In this document: positions 25,638 to 36,778 of the stretch, in pieces
Layout: every line of letters starts with the position of its first letter
Position numbering within the stretch: position 1 is the stretch's first letter
Source: Apophysomyces variabilis
Taxonomy: Eukaryota; Mucoromycota; Mucoromycetes; Mucorales; Mucoraceae
Direction: 5' to 3'
Assembly: GCA_002749535.1 (NCBI GenBank)
Contig: MZZL01000054.1
Span: 5,580 to 69,579, forward strand
DNA length: 64,000 nt
Made by a program: the position numbers and the translations under genes
Notes under the pieces: generated by a model
Told to the model about the DNA's origin: nothing
Seen by the model: the letters and a program-made list of their open reading frames with translations, nothing else
Database searches by the model: none

Positions 25638-25969
25638 TCATCTAGCACTTCAACAAATATCCCCCGTCATAATTGGCTGTACTATGTCCTCATATTGTAT
25701 GTATGTATGATATGTTGGGTTGTCCCTGAAATAATTCGGCATTTAGCGTAACCTTCGTTTTTTCTTGTTTTATCATTTCTTGCCATCTGTTTTCTGTTTC
25801 TGTAGAGCAATACATTATGTCGATCAATACATTCCGTTAATAATATGTTGTAACCAAGTGTGAAAATATGAAAAAAGAGAGAGAAATGAGATTATTTAAT
25901 GTGGTAATACCAATTCATAGTAATGCTTTTTTTTGGAAACGCAGTATGGAAGCGTTGATTTTGCAATGG

Positions 25970-27710
25970 CTAAATGAGTTCAAGGATTCTATGGTAATCT
26001 TCCTCCACGCTCTTGTAAGCGTCGTGTAATTTATCTTTCCTCTCATCTGGTGAAAGTTCTTTCATGGCGTCCTAATATATAAAGCAAACAGAGCATGAGA
26101 CAAAAGGAACGAAAGACACTTAAGCACTTACGGCATAGGGAACATAAAGGCGCCGTTTGACTTGAAGTCGGTACTCCTTATACGCTTTTGCATCCATCTT
26201 ATTTAATTTGGATAGCAAGTGCATTTCAACGCATTGCTGTGTTTGACGCTGGAGAAAAGTGAAACCAACATTATTAATGTCCTTCCTACCAATTAAATGC
26301 AAGATATTGAACCTACCTCTGTTAGTTTGAATTTCTTTTTTATCTTGCGAATATCTTCTCGTGAAACAGGTGCAGCCTTGAGCTCATCAAACGCATGATG
26401 TTCCAGCAAGTATCGCATGTCACATTTATCACGCATATCGCTAAATTCCTGATTGGGATCTTCCACTGAAAACGCCCTTGGTCTGAGTACATGCCCTTTT
26501 TTTCTTTTACTTTTGTCGAGTTAAGATTATACCTGTGATCTCGATCACATCTTTTCTTGCAGCAAATATATCAAATATCGTTCGATAGAGCTTGCTTCCA
26601 TGGCCTTGATTTTGAAATGGTGGTAAAATTAAGAACTGACTACACTCATTTCATGCTTTAGCCAAATACTTAAAAGTAAGAGATATTAATTGTTAAGTAC
26701 CTAATGCGCATCCGTGTGTGCTCAGGATAACAGTAGAAGGCATAGGCAGTTGTATAACCCATAAAACGATAGCTAGCCAATTCGCCTCTGCCTTCTCGCT
26801 TGAACCTAATGAAGACAAAATTAATCCATGAGCAAATGCCAAATCAACCATGGTGCACAAAAGACTTACAAAGTATAAATCTCCCATTTCTCATCGTCAA
26901 CATCAATCAAACTTGTGCCTTCCACGAACAAAAACATAAAAAATCGCATTCGTTTGTGATAATCCACAAATTTCGGATTTCTGAACGATGACTATCATAA
27001 TGCATACATTAATCCCGTTCGTTGTCAATTTCAAAGCTGAAGCTACCTTATATATTTCATAATACTCCTCCTCCCCATTTTCCCCTTCACGGCAATACTC
27101 ATTCACTTTCTCGCCGATAGGACGAAATTTTTCAGGATCTTCTCTGACGATTCGTATAAATTCGTCGTAGTTGGTTATGTAGCCTATTAAAAGTTCAGAA
27201 AAAGCTGGTCTTTGGGTGCAACGATCATATTCACCTTCCACCGCTTCTTTTAATTTCTCTTCAATGTTGTCCACTTTTGCTGATTTCTCTTCCGTGTCTG
27301 GTTCGTATTGGGCAAGGTAGCTGACAGAAAAAAAAGGCTGAAGAGAACCTGCGGAATGGTGGATCTGTATGTTTTCGAATACGCGTCGCCTGTCAATATG
27401 GAGTAAAATACATCATCGCTCTTCATCCACGGAGACATACAGACCTTTATGCTAAGGCCTTGATATCCAAAAACAGCCTCATGCTCTCCAAAGATAGGGT
27501 AAGTAAACGTTGGCTTATATGTAGTGTAGAGCGTCGGTTCCGATGCTGAATTCTCTCCCAACTGTGGTTGAACTAGCCAAATACAGAAAAGAAGTAAGAA
27601 CGATGCACCTATTACTACGGATTTTTACAGTTTTTACCTAATCGTAGTTCTGTACACTCGGTTGTATTACAGACCCACTTGGCCAATTCACTCGTAAGGG
27701 CCGATTCCAT
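25970..27710 (-). CDS. hat1: Type B histone acetyltransferase catalytic subunit HAT1
   Basis: HAT1 acetylates newly made histone H4, with a WD40 partner, before nuclear import. Nine exons on the minus strand: 27638-27710, 27445-27572, 27047-27364, 26870-26991, 26701-26805, 26533-26639, 26317-26465, 26132-26248, 25970-26071; 406 residues, normal for the family. The N-terminal WVCNTTECTELRL and FTYPIFGEHEAVFGYQGL blocks are typical. The splice into IHHSAGSLQPF restores the family SAGSLKP motif, which supports the 80-bp intron there. The acetyl-CoA loop is ILPPFQNQGHGSKL (Q/R-x-x-G-x-G/A type), followed by VEDPNQEFSDMRDKCD. The start ATG lies in exon 1, just before the WVCN block. It shares a 247-bp divergent promoter with FCF2. 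Confidence 0.95.
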
Positions 27711-27957
27711 TGGATGTTCTTGATGAGTATCCTAGTCAGTCCAAGGCAGGAACAAAAGTGACTCTTACTGTGTTCCTGTCTTCCAGGTTTCTTCCGGACG
27801 TGGTGCGGACCGGCCAAAGCAGCTTTTGTAGCTCTCGGTGATTGTGTGTACCACTTATTGTGACGTGCGGCACTAAATAGGCTCGGAGCTGAGCCATAAC
27901 AAAAAAAAAGTTTGAAGAAACTGTGCCTTGGAACCCTTCTATTGCCCTTACATAATA
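27711..27957. promoter_or_regulatory. Shared divergent promoter of HAT1 and FCF2
   Basis: The two start codons (27710 minus, 27958 plus) face away from each other with 247 bp between them, so this must contain both 5' UTRs and core promoters. A nine-A run at 27900-27910 and a CCGGACGTGGTGCGGACCGG-type GC-rich core around 27792-27811 stand out from the AT-rich surroundings. An in-frame upstream ATG for FCF2 at 27928 would shorten it to 217 bp. Confidence 0.55.
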
Positions 27958-29166
27958 ATGCTGACACGATCGCGACGGAAACAGTTGAACAATGACAGTG
28001 CAGCCTCGCTACAAAGCGAACAAACCGAAATTGTCAATAAAAAGACCACCAAACAGCGGAGAACAAAAGAACCTGTTATTGTTATCGCAAACAATGAGGC
28101 GAAACTCTCTCATGACGATAAATCGGAAGTGATGCCTCAAAATGGCGGGTCGGAGCCTACCTTGGATGATAAAGCTAGAGAAATTGTGGCTGACATGGTT
28201 ACCGAGAAAGACAGCGAAACCGAGAGCGACACTGAAAGTGAAAATGAGGATGACGATGGCACTGACGTTGACGATAGCAGCGAGGACAGTGATAGCGAAG
28301 ACGAAGAAGAAGACGATCTTGCCGAACTATTAAAGAATGCAGAATCTGCGCTACGTGCACAGCAGGAAGGACAAAAAGCAGAGGAAGACAATGATAGGTA
28401 AAAGTGGGATACGGGCACCAAGGGTTGATCTGTTGCTAACGTTATGCTGATCGTAGTAATGGGGAAAAGAAAGAAATAGTGTAGGTTATCTAATCTTTGA
28501 ATGTGTGGTAGCTAGAGGAACTGAAAATTTTTATTTAAGGTTTACCAAGATGGACGCCGGTATTTCCATAGAAGATCAATTATATATCAAAACGGAGAAG
28601 AAAAAGGCGCAGCTCATTCAGAACAGCGTCGCGGTTACGGATGGGAAGGAAGCCACTGATAAGAAGGCTTTGGTGACTTTGAAAACATCGATTGATGCAA
28701 GTAAGCCACCGTCAAGGAAAGAACGACAGCAGGTAAATGTCGGGCGAGATCATAAACATTCAATTATTGGTTCCTAACTTCGATGTAACAGGAAAGAGAA
28801 AAAACATCAGGAAAAGGATGGTTTGATATGCCGCGGACAGAGATTACTCCTGAGATCAGACGAGACCTGGATATCTTAAAAATGCGACATGTGATTGATC
28901 GAAAGAGACATTACAAAAAGACGGGAAAAGCAGCAGATCCGAAGTATTTCCAAGTAGGAACCATCGTCGAAGGACCTACTGAATATTTCTCATCACGTAT
29001 GTCGAAACGCGAGAGGAAAGGAACCATTTTGGGCGAGTTACTGGCAGACGAAGAATCCAAGAATTACTACAAACGTAAATTTAACGAAACTCAGGAAAGA
29101 ACAAATAGTGGGAACAAAAAGTACTATAAGAAGCTTAAGCAAAAGCGACAGCAATGGGCAAAATAA
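27958..29166 (+). CDS. fcf2: Fcf2-family pre-rRNA processing factor (DNTTIP2/TDIF2-like)
   Basis: Fcf2 is a nucleolar protein of the 90S/SSU processome needed for early pre-rRNA cleavages that give 18S rRNA. Exons are 27958-28397, 28457-28480 (24 nt), 28540-28732 and 28792-29166, 343 residues, separated by three introns of exactly 59 bp. The N-terminal half is basic and then very acidic (Asp/Glu/Ser run, residues about 85-125). The Fcf2 domain is in the last exon: GWFDMPRTEITPEIRRDL, LKMRHVIDRKRHYKK, PKYFQVGTIVEGPTEYFSSR and a lysine-rich end. The tiny second exon is supported because it joins in frame to FTKMDAGI. An upstream in-frame ATG (27928) would add 10 residues; MLTRSRRKQ at 27958 looks more like the family start. 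Confidence 0.92.
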
Positions 29167-29280
29167 TAAAATCATAGCATTCCTTTGGCATAAAGCAGAT
29201 AATCTTTATACCGACGGAGTATCTGCAAAAAATCAGTCACCGATATAGAGCAGTGCTTGTACTTACTAGGTAATTGCCTT
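29167..29280. other. Convergent 114-bp gap between FCF2 and the Fanzor gene
   Basis: This short AT-rich stretch holds the 3' ends of FCF2 (+) and the Fanzor (-). In Fanzor and TnpB systems the guide (omega) RNA usually lies just downstream of, and overlapping, the nuclease 3' end. Here that means the minus-strand sequence running from inside the last Fanzor exon towards FCF2. I cannot see a transposon end or a confirmed RNA fold. Confidence 0.4.
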
Positions 29281-32200
29281 TCACGGGCCATGCAGAAGTC
29301 GAACCGGAGTTGGTTGACTAGCAAATTGTTGTGCAAGCTTGTAATTGCTTGAGTATTGAGAGTTGAACACCGGGATTGGACTTCCATCACTTGAGACAAT
29401 CATGGATACGCCTTTGAGTGCAATGTTCTTCGACGCATTGCCATCCCGGTTCATCGTGCTACAGCCGTTGACGACGGTAACACAGTTGGGGTTGACGCAG
29501 CAGACAGCTCCATTACACTTCCTGACCTTGCCGTCCTTCCCTCGGTATTTCTGTAACTGTAGAGGCTTGAGACACCAGTGGCATGTCTTACTAGTGTTGT
29601 ACTCGTTCACAATAACTACCAAGCCTTTTCGTCGTTGTACTCCACGTAACCGTTTGAGTCCCCTGCGAGCATGTCCTCGAATGCGAGAATTGGTGGGCTG
29701 CCAATGGCCGTAAAAATGAACAGCTTTTTGAAAAATCATGTCTGGGGGGAAGTGCATACGTTCGATGTCAGCATACTTGTGGTATGCTTTCTGGGTAAAC
29801 ACCTCTCTAGTACGCTTTTCACGTTCAATTCTCCTGTTCTCAGCTTCGGTTCCCTCTTTCTCGGCATTCTTGGCTCGTTCTCTGCGCAAACGATGTCTGC
29901 TCGAGCGCGAGTGATGGTTGACAGCTGATGCTCGGAAACTCCAGGTATTATAAATATCGTGCCGTAGCTCTGTCGTTGTGTTACTGGTAAAGTCCCGTAT
30001 CCGTTGTATCATCCATGCAGATGTCGTACTTGTTGACACACCGATGGTCCGGATACCGGGATCAACGCCGCAAACAGGGATCGAATTCTTCTCAAAAAGT
30101 GGCTTCAGGAGAGACAGCATCTAAAATCGTTATCAATCTTTCATGATCTCTTCAGATTAAAGTGTACTTACCTGTGGCATATACCCTTCGGTGATCTTTG
30201 CTTTGGCAGATGACGTTGCTTGGCTACTGCGCTTTTGCTTTTTGCGCTTTCGCTTTCGGGAGCGACTTGTTGAAGCGCTTCTTTTCTCTTTGCCCTTCCC
30301 TTTTCTGCTTACTTCTCTCATCGCTTTGTTAAGGACGTAACGATCCCGTCGAGCTTGCTTGAGCTTTTCTTGTAGGACAATGGCAGTATTTTGTTTAGAT
30401 CGGATTTGTTGCCGGGTTTGTTTCAGTTTTCGGTATGCCGTGCTATTTGTACGTCCATGAGCTGATGTGCTGTGATTCATCCGCTCTTTTTCCAAGGCAC
30501 CTATTTCCTTTTGTATTGGCTTCAATTGTTGCTCCAAACCGAGTATGCTTGCTTGTGTGCGATCAATTCTCTCCTGCAACTGAGCTTTGCTGAGCGTGAG
30601 TTCTATCTCGGGTTCCACGAATCTTTGATTATTTCGACGTTCTTGAAGTGCAGATACCTAAAGTTTGTATCAATTAACAATGCCTTCGACTCGTATTATT
30701 CACTTACTTGATGTGGTGTGTTTCGGTTGATAGTCCCTACGACTCGTACAGTCCACTCGTTCACAAAGACAAGTCTCCAACGGAAAAATAAATGACGCCG
30801 ATTCATCATGCGATGTATTTTGTCCATCTGGAAAAATGCTTTAAAGACGGTTTCTTTTTCAGTCCTCGCTTGAAGCCCACTAGTGATGAATTCCCCTTGT
30901 CTGTTTGTAGGTATATCAAATGCATCAATCATGATTTTGTAAATGCCGTCTGCTTTCACTGGCAAAGCCCATTTGTTACTTGTTTCGATCGTCAGCTTGT
31001 TGACACGATCTTGCATGCCCAAGATAGTACTGACTACGTTCGATAATGCCGCAATAGGCAATACGGTAAGTATATGCTTTGCTGGAGGTTCATCAGGTTC
31101 ATTTCTGCGTGGTGTGTATGGTTTCAGGAAGTTGGCAACTTTGGCAGCCACTTGTTGCTCGGTTATGGTCAATATAGTACCCGTATGGACAGCGTCTGCG
31201 ACGTCTTTTGCACTTATAGTACGTTTGATCAGGGGGGATTCGACCAGCATACGAACAATTGCAACTAGTGTACGAATAGTACGAGCACTGGTTTCCTTAC
31301 TGGTTATTGGAGCTTGGCTACTAGTAGTAGCTGCCGTATCTTCGTCATCTTCAGAATCATTGACCAGGTCATCCTCTGCTTGATCAAGCCTAAAAGCTTC
31401 GTACTCATCGTCAGCTTTTTGACTTTTAATTTCCTCTTCATTCGATTTCTTCTGGTCCTCTGTTCGATCTTTTCGAGGTAAATTATCAGCAATCTTGCGT
31501 TGAATAGTTTCGACCACATTATCGGGACGACCATTCATGTATGCTTTCTTCAGTTCCTTGGTCCAGTACGATCGATTGCGCCGTCTTTGTACATTAGACC
31601 TTAAATCTTGTCGCTGTTCTTGGCGATCCTTCTTTTCTTCGGCTTTTTCCTTCACAAGCTGCATGTATTTGGACATGCGACGTGGCGCTAAATTTACACG
31701 GAGCAACAGACGGATGACATTGGCAAGAGATCTTGGATATAAGGAACCACTGTAGAGATTGTTCGCCGCAGTATACAACGCCCTTAAAGAATCGGCTTGA
31801 AACTGTGACGCTACAGCATCATCGTTGGGATCGACCAGGGAGGATAGCACACCATTTATGCTAAACCATGGTTTAGGTCTGCAGCCGAAAAAAGAATTAG
31901 CAAGATTACTATAAAATGTAAAACGTACATCTGCTCTGTGTATATACCGCCAACTGTGCTGTAGAACATGTTTTGGAACTGAGCAAAAGTGAATATGTTT
32001 GAATCGACAGCGGCGTCTGCATTAATAAAAGGCAGAGAGACTATACTGTGTTTAGCTTTATGATCGCCAAAGTCGTAATCAGCAGGGAAAACGTCTGCTA
32101 GGTTGATTTGAGTACTGTAATTGTCATATCCAATGAATTGGTACACGTCGCCGCGAAGTACCTAACGAGGAGATGTTTAACTTCCCGGTAGTAAACATGT

Positions 32201-33469
32201 CAAACGACAAACCATATCCGTAAAATGAGATAAAACAGTTTCCATATTGCTTATCACTCTCGAATTTGATTCCTGTGTCATCACCAAGCGGGATCTTACA
32301 GTATCAAGATCGATATCTGGGCGAACAAGTTTTCGCAAAGTTGTGGTAGCCACACGAACGTACTCTTGATGGTTATCGTCTTCGTCATCGCTTTGCTCCT
32401 CGTCTTCACTTGGCTCGTCACCACTTCTGTTATCACCTTCACTATCATCACCGTGTATATCACTTGCTTTTCTCTTGGAATCCTTGACTGATGCAGCTTG
32501 TATTTCGTGATCAGTGATCTTTTTCAACTGATTGCGATAAAAAAATCTTGCCATATCGTTCCAGAGCAACACAGGTTTATCCGGGCCTTTGAAATGTTGT
32601 TCAAGAGCAGATGGAGAAGCCTTTGTACCGTATTTCTCTTTCAAGGTTTTGAAAAGATGATCCGAGCTTCCGCTGCTAGTTATCAAACCTTTAGGCGTCT
32701 TGTTTCGGTTCATGAATTTCTCTTTGAATTTTTCTAAAGCAGCTCGAGTTGGATTTTTGTTTCTTGTAATTCTGGAAAATTCCAAATGTATCCTCTTATT
32801 GCTGTGATATTATGTATTTAGATGATGTTCAAGTAAAAACAATGATCATGCTTACATTTCTTTTCGTAACTCATCCTTAATAACTTCTTCTGTCACACCA
32901 AGTGGTGCACGTTGTTTTTTCTTCCTTCGCTCTCCCACGACATTTTTCATGGTCGCAGCAGGTGATATAAAAGGTGATTTTTCGATTGTGGTTTCAGGAC
33001 CCGGTAGCTTCGGAGAGGTAAACCTTGCGATATATAAAGGAACCCAACGACTGGTTCCCGTATGAGAGTCCACTTCATGAAGAAGCGACATGTTATAGAC
33101 TGACTGATTGTTTCCAATCACTTTAGGTTTGCTCTGCGTGGAGAACAGGTACACCCGAATGTTGTACATTTTGGCAATAGCAATCAGACGTAGAAGGCCA
33201 TTTGCGGGAATGGTTTGGTTATCAGATAATCGTAGGGATACAGCATGCTGCTTGTCGCCTAAGCATCGCACTACAGCTACAGACAAGGCAGCCTCTAATG
33301 GAGAGGTGTTGAAAAGCTTAGACACGGTTTGTATACCCCTTGCTTGCAACCATTGTAGCGCCTTGCTTCGGTTCTCTTTTGATATTGGTCGCCCTCTAGC
33401 CCCAGCAATCACTGTTTGCATGCACTGCTCATAGTTTTTAGTGGGGCTACGGCTGATGGCATCGCCCAT
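29281..33469 (-). CDS. Fanzor-type RNA-guided nuclease (eukaryotic TnpB homologue), apparently intact
   Basis: Six exons on the minus strand: 32856-33469, 32213-32771, 31929-32161, 30708-31878, 30172-30657, 29281-30120; introns 50-84 bp; 1300 residues with all phases closed. The last exon carries a split RuvC nuclease as in IS605 OrfB/TnpB: RuvC-I CGVDPGIRTIGVST (Asp about 1041), RuvC-II VVIVNEYNTSKTC (Glu about 1194), a zinc ribbon (CHWC...CCVNPNC), then RuvC-III MNRDGNASKNI (Asp about 1247). All three acidic residues are present. Exon 5 is a coiled coil followed by a strongly basic patch (KRKRKKQKR), a likely nuclear signal. The about 1000 residues before RuvC contain an N-terminal region I do not recognise, an acidic linker and a probable recognition lobe. 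Spliced, long copies like this are Fanzor1-like. It is either a live or recently live mobile gene, or domesticated. The start ATG at 33469 is the first good one; a further 5' exon is possible because GTAG precedes the reading frame at about 33483. Confidence 0.9.
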
Positions 33470-35134
33470 ATTAAGACCTGGGTTTCCTACAAAGTTCAAA
33501 TTTGGCAGCTACCATATTTTTAACGTTAGTGTGCAGTGCTTGTTTTCTGTCTTTTACTTTACCATATAACAAAAAAAAATAGTACAATAAAAAGGATAAG
33601 TAAATAAGTACTTGAGAGTGCGTAGACAGTGAAGTGTTAAGAATAAGAATCAACTGCTGAAATATGACGTATTTAAACAAATCATTTCATTGTGAATACT
33701 TCTCCTTGGATTGTGTAACAGTACAGTATAGTTCAAGACAATGAATCATTCTGCAGTCGGCGTGTCAAATACTGAAGATGATCACTGATAAAACAATCAT
33801 TATATTCGATGGCGTAATTGATGTTTTTCCTTATGCAAACATCAAAAGGGGTTATCGTAAATCTCCATAATACTGTAGTTTATACAATAAGTACATATCC
33901 GATTTCTTAGCACTACGAAAAGTGCCCTTAAACGAAACTTCTATGGTTTATCTATATTCACTTTAATATATACACTCAGTGAATAAAGAAACGAACCAAT
34001 AAAAGGTTCCTGCAAGAAAGAAACAGAAGTGAGACATTGAAATTCTTTGTGTAATTTATCTTTGATGTGTAGAACGAGCTTTTTCTTTTTATTTTCTATG
34101 TGTGTAGTCTATTGCTTTCATTATATATACCTTTATATTTTAGCTACCAATGTTTTAAGAGAAATAAAAGAAGATTGACAGTATCGTTACAGCAAATAAA
34201 CAAAGTTCTCTGTTGTCATTTGTAGTTCTTTTGTTCCTGTTTAGTTTTAGTTAAAGGTGGACCGTAGATGATGTAATAGCATGGCCTATGGCCAACTTCG
34301 CTATCTACTTGCGAAGAGCGAATGCATAAGTATAGTGGGTGTGGGCGAGGAAGCGCTGTAGAAAGATGCGTGTAAGGAATGGTAGGAACCGTTTTGAGGA
34401 TATCAGAAACGCGAGGATCCTGAGATTTTAGGATCTGTTTTTATATACAACGTCTGTGCGTGGAGAGTAAATGTACAAACAAATGAAGTACAAAAGATCG
34501 CTATCTTACTCGTCGCCTATACAGGCCAATCCGCACACAAGGTCATAAAGATCTATCTGTAACATGCACTTCTACAGATAAAGTGTGTATATAATGTATG
34601 GTTAGCATGTATTTTTCGATATCCGTCTAGGGAAAAAAAAAGATTAGTGCTTCGGCTAGCGAGTGACAGAGATTGCGATATTTCTGAGCTATCTGAGCGT
34701 CTGCCAATGCAAAAATTGAAATAGCTTGAGAAAAGTATCAAAAGCTGCGACTCAGCTTGGTGACAGAGCCAAAAATTCAGCAGGCGGGCTGTGACTCTTG
34801 TCACAAATTCAGTGACTCCGGCTGATGATACCGTAATGAAACGAGCCTTATTGACCACGTTGCTCTGGTAACACGAAGAATAGCGGCGACTGAACCGAAC
34901 TTTGGGAGAAGCCGTAGTACCGGCACCTCATGATTTATTTTTGGACGAGAAAAGAAAGAAAACGAGATGTAAAAGTAACGTTCAATAATTAATAATTACG
35001 TATGCTCTGCGTTTTTATTTGAAAGTAACACGACCTATATGAAGATGATAGACAATTACTAGTATGCAAGCCAAGAATTCAAACAAAGAAAATTGTGATC
35101 GGGTACCGAGCCTTGTCATTTTGTTTCAGACAGT
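33470..35134. other. AT-rich region upstream of the Fanzor gene
   Basis: This 1.67-kb stretch lies between the Fanzor start and the 3' end of the membrane-protein gene. It holds the Fanzor promoter and, if the element is mobile, its left end. A minus-strand frame at 33471-33680 could contain a 5' leader exon. No terminal inverted repeat or target-site duplication could be picked out by eye. A 101-codon minus-strand frame (34553-34858) has no family content. Confidence 0.4.
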
Positions 35135-36778
35135 TCATTTTCCGTCGATCAGCTCAATCTGCGAAGATATGGTCCCAGCTTCATTGGACAGTTTGCGCGT
35201 GTATGGATCAAGGTCATCTAATGGTATTCCAATAGGTGATACGTTCATGCTGGTTATATCTATCGAGCCTAAAGCAGTGGCTGGAACACTGTCTTTCGGA
35301 TGTCGGATATGCTGCTCTTGTTGTTTCTTCATATTGTCCATTGCATTGTAACTAAGTGTACCACTGGTGGTCGTTCTATTTGCTGTAGTGGTAAACGGTG
35401 ATAAGGGTGAATTATCATCGGAACTTCGAAGTCCTAGATTAGGACTCTCGTTTATCTTCGGACTAGAAAGAAGAAAGCATTGTTATTATTTGCTACTCAT
35501 CTGTATCCGGTATGCCTACTTGACAATGATGGCTATTTCAACAAAGAAAGTAGTAACAGGACCCAAAAGATTCCATATGGCTCCTAGTGTGACACTTCCG
35601 ATGGTGTGTGTCAAAATCCTAATACGCAGAAAGGCATATACCATCGATTGGATGCCAAACAACATCATACAGATACAAATAGCCGTCATTACACAGTTGA
35701 TCTTCCAAAACAAAATAAGGCTGAGAAAAATACGATCTACATTTTTGGAAATTGGACTTACTTTGAATATGCCTGTTTTGATGGACTTATATCGGGGTCC
35801 GGACGCATTGCATTTCTCAAGATGCGTATTCAATAAACGGACCAGGCGTATTCCAGCATACATCACTGCAACGCTGATGTTGACACAATGAACAAACCAC
35901 ATAACATAATGAATTCGAACAAGATATTCTGCAGCAATCAAGTCTTCATTGGCTATGGCGCCCGATAATATACTCAATACGGTATTGGTAACAACCGGAA
36001 GAAGGATATATAACCATCCCATCCAGTTGACAATGCGAGGTTGGGGTAGCCACCCGGTAGAAATAGCACGATGGCTCTATTTTTTTTTTTTTTTGAGAGA
36101 GAGAGAGGAACAGAAAATAAAAGATTGGTGAGATCATTGTTATCCTGAGATCAATGAATGATCCCTTACATCAGTTAATGTCTGAGCAATTCCGACTAGA
36201 TACAAGGCAAATGCAGCAAACCCAAGTTGCCATGCCACTTCGTGAAGATCTATAATGGAAACTTTCAGGATTAGCAAGAGAGAGCTTTTGAAGGTGCTTA
36301 CATGACCGAGATATAAGATCTTTGCAAGCATCTGCAATAGTTATTACGCAAAAGATGAGACGGACTGAAAGAAGAAAATGGTAAGTTATAACAGTACGAT
36401 TCCCCAAAAACAATGATACAAACGAAAGTTGAAAACCATCAAGAATAATAACATGCAGTCAATTGGTTTAGGCCTAAGTGTTCCGTGCATAGGGCTCGTT
36501 TCAAACAATCGATGTCCTTTGGCGCCAAGACGGTAAAACAACAATTCTAGACCTGCAATTGAAGTTTTGTTTCCATGTAAATCAGATACGATGGTGGAAG
36601 TCGATGTAAACGGCCTACCGATAATTAAAACAAGTGCAGAAGAACCGATCGTTGCGTAATAAATGTAGGTCATAGGTTCTGTCTCCGCGCAGTCTCTTAT
36701 TGTCAGTCGCCAGTCGCAATGACAAATTCCGTCTGTACAGATGCGTTGCAAGCTTCTGGATGTAAAAGCATTCTCCAT
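35135..36778 (-). CDS. Multipass (about seven-span) membrane protein, unknown function
   Basis: From ATG 36778 the N-terminus is Cys-rich (CTDGICHC...C) and probably faces outside. It is followed by about seven hydrophobic spans: YIYYATIGSSALVLIIG; MLLFLMVFNF; LGFAAFALYLVGIA; MGWLYILLPVVTNTVLSIL; YVMWFVHCVNISVAVMYAG; FLSLILFWKINCVMTAICIC; and IWNLLGPVTTFFVEIAII. A Ser/Thr/Pro-rich hydrophilic tail of about 100 residues ends at TAA about 35135. Main introns are near 36345-36411, 36067-36170 (its acceptor is preceded by a run of A) and 35463-35521. The layout would fit a receptor-like or transporter-like protein, but I recognise no family motif. An additional intron near 36260-36300 cannot be excluded. 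Confidence 0.7.
36071..36108. repeat. T-run plus GA microsatellite inside an intron
   Basis: On the plus strand a 16-17-T run is followed by (GA) repeats. On the coding (minus) strand this reads CT repeats, an A-run and then TAG, the predicted intron acceptor. Confidence 0.8.

Noticed and set aside
28137..28421. Serine-rich 94-codon minus frame
   Set aside because: Antisense of the Asp/Glu-rich region of FCF2.
29363..29928. Plus-strand frames of 116 and 85 codons opposite the RuvC exon
   Set aside because: Antisense shadows of the conserved RuvC/zinc ribbon coding sequence.
30943..31383. 146-codon plus-strand frame antisense to the Fanzor
   Set aside because: It lies opposite a spliced, family-supported coding exon and has no family content of its own; it is a shadow frame.
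32856..33469. OTU-like cysteine protease in Fanzor exon 1
   Set aside because: The general pattern around NIRVYLFS...RWVPLY is reminiscent, but no catalytic Cys-His pair in the right motifs could be identified.
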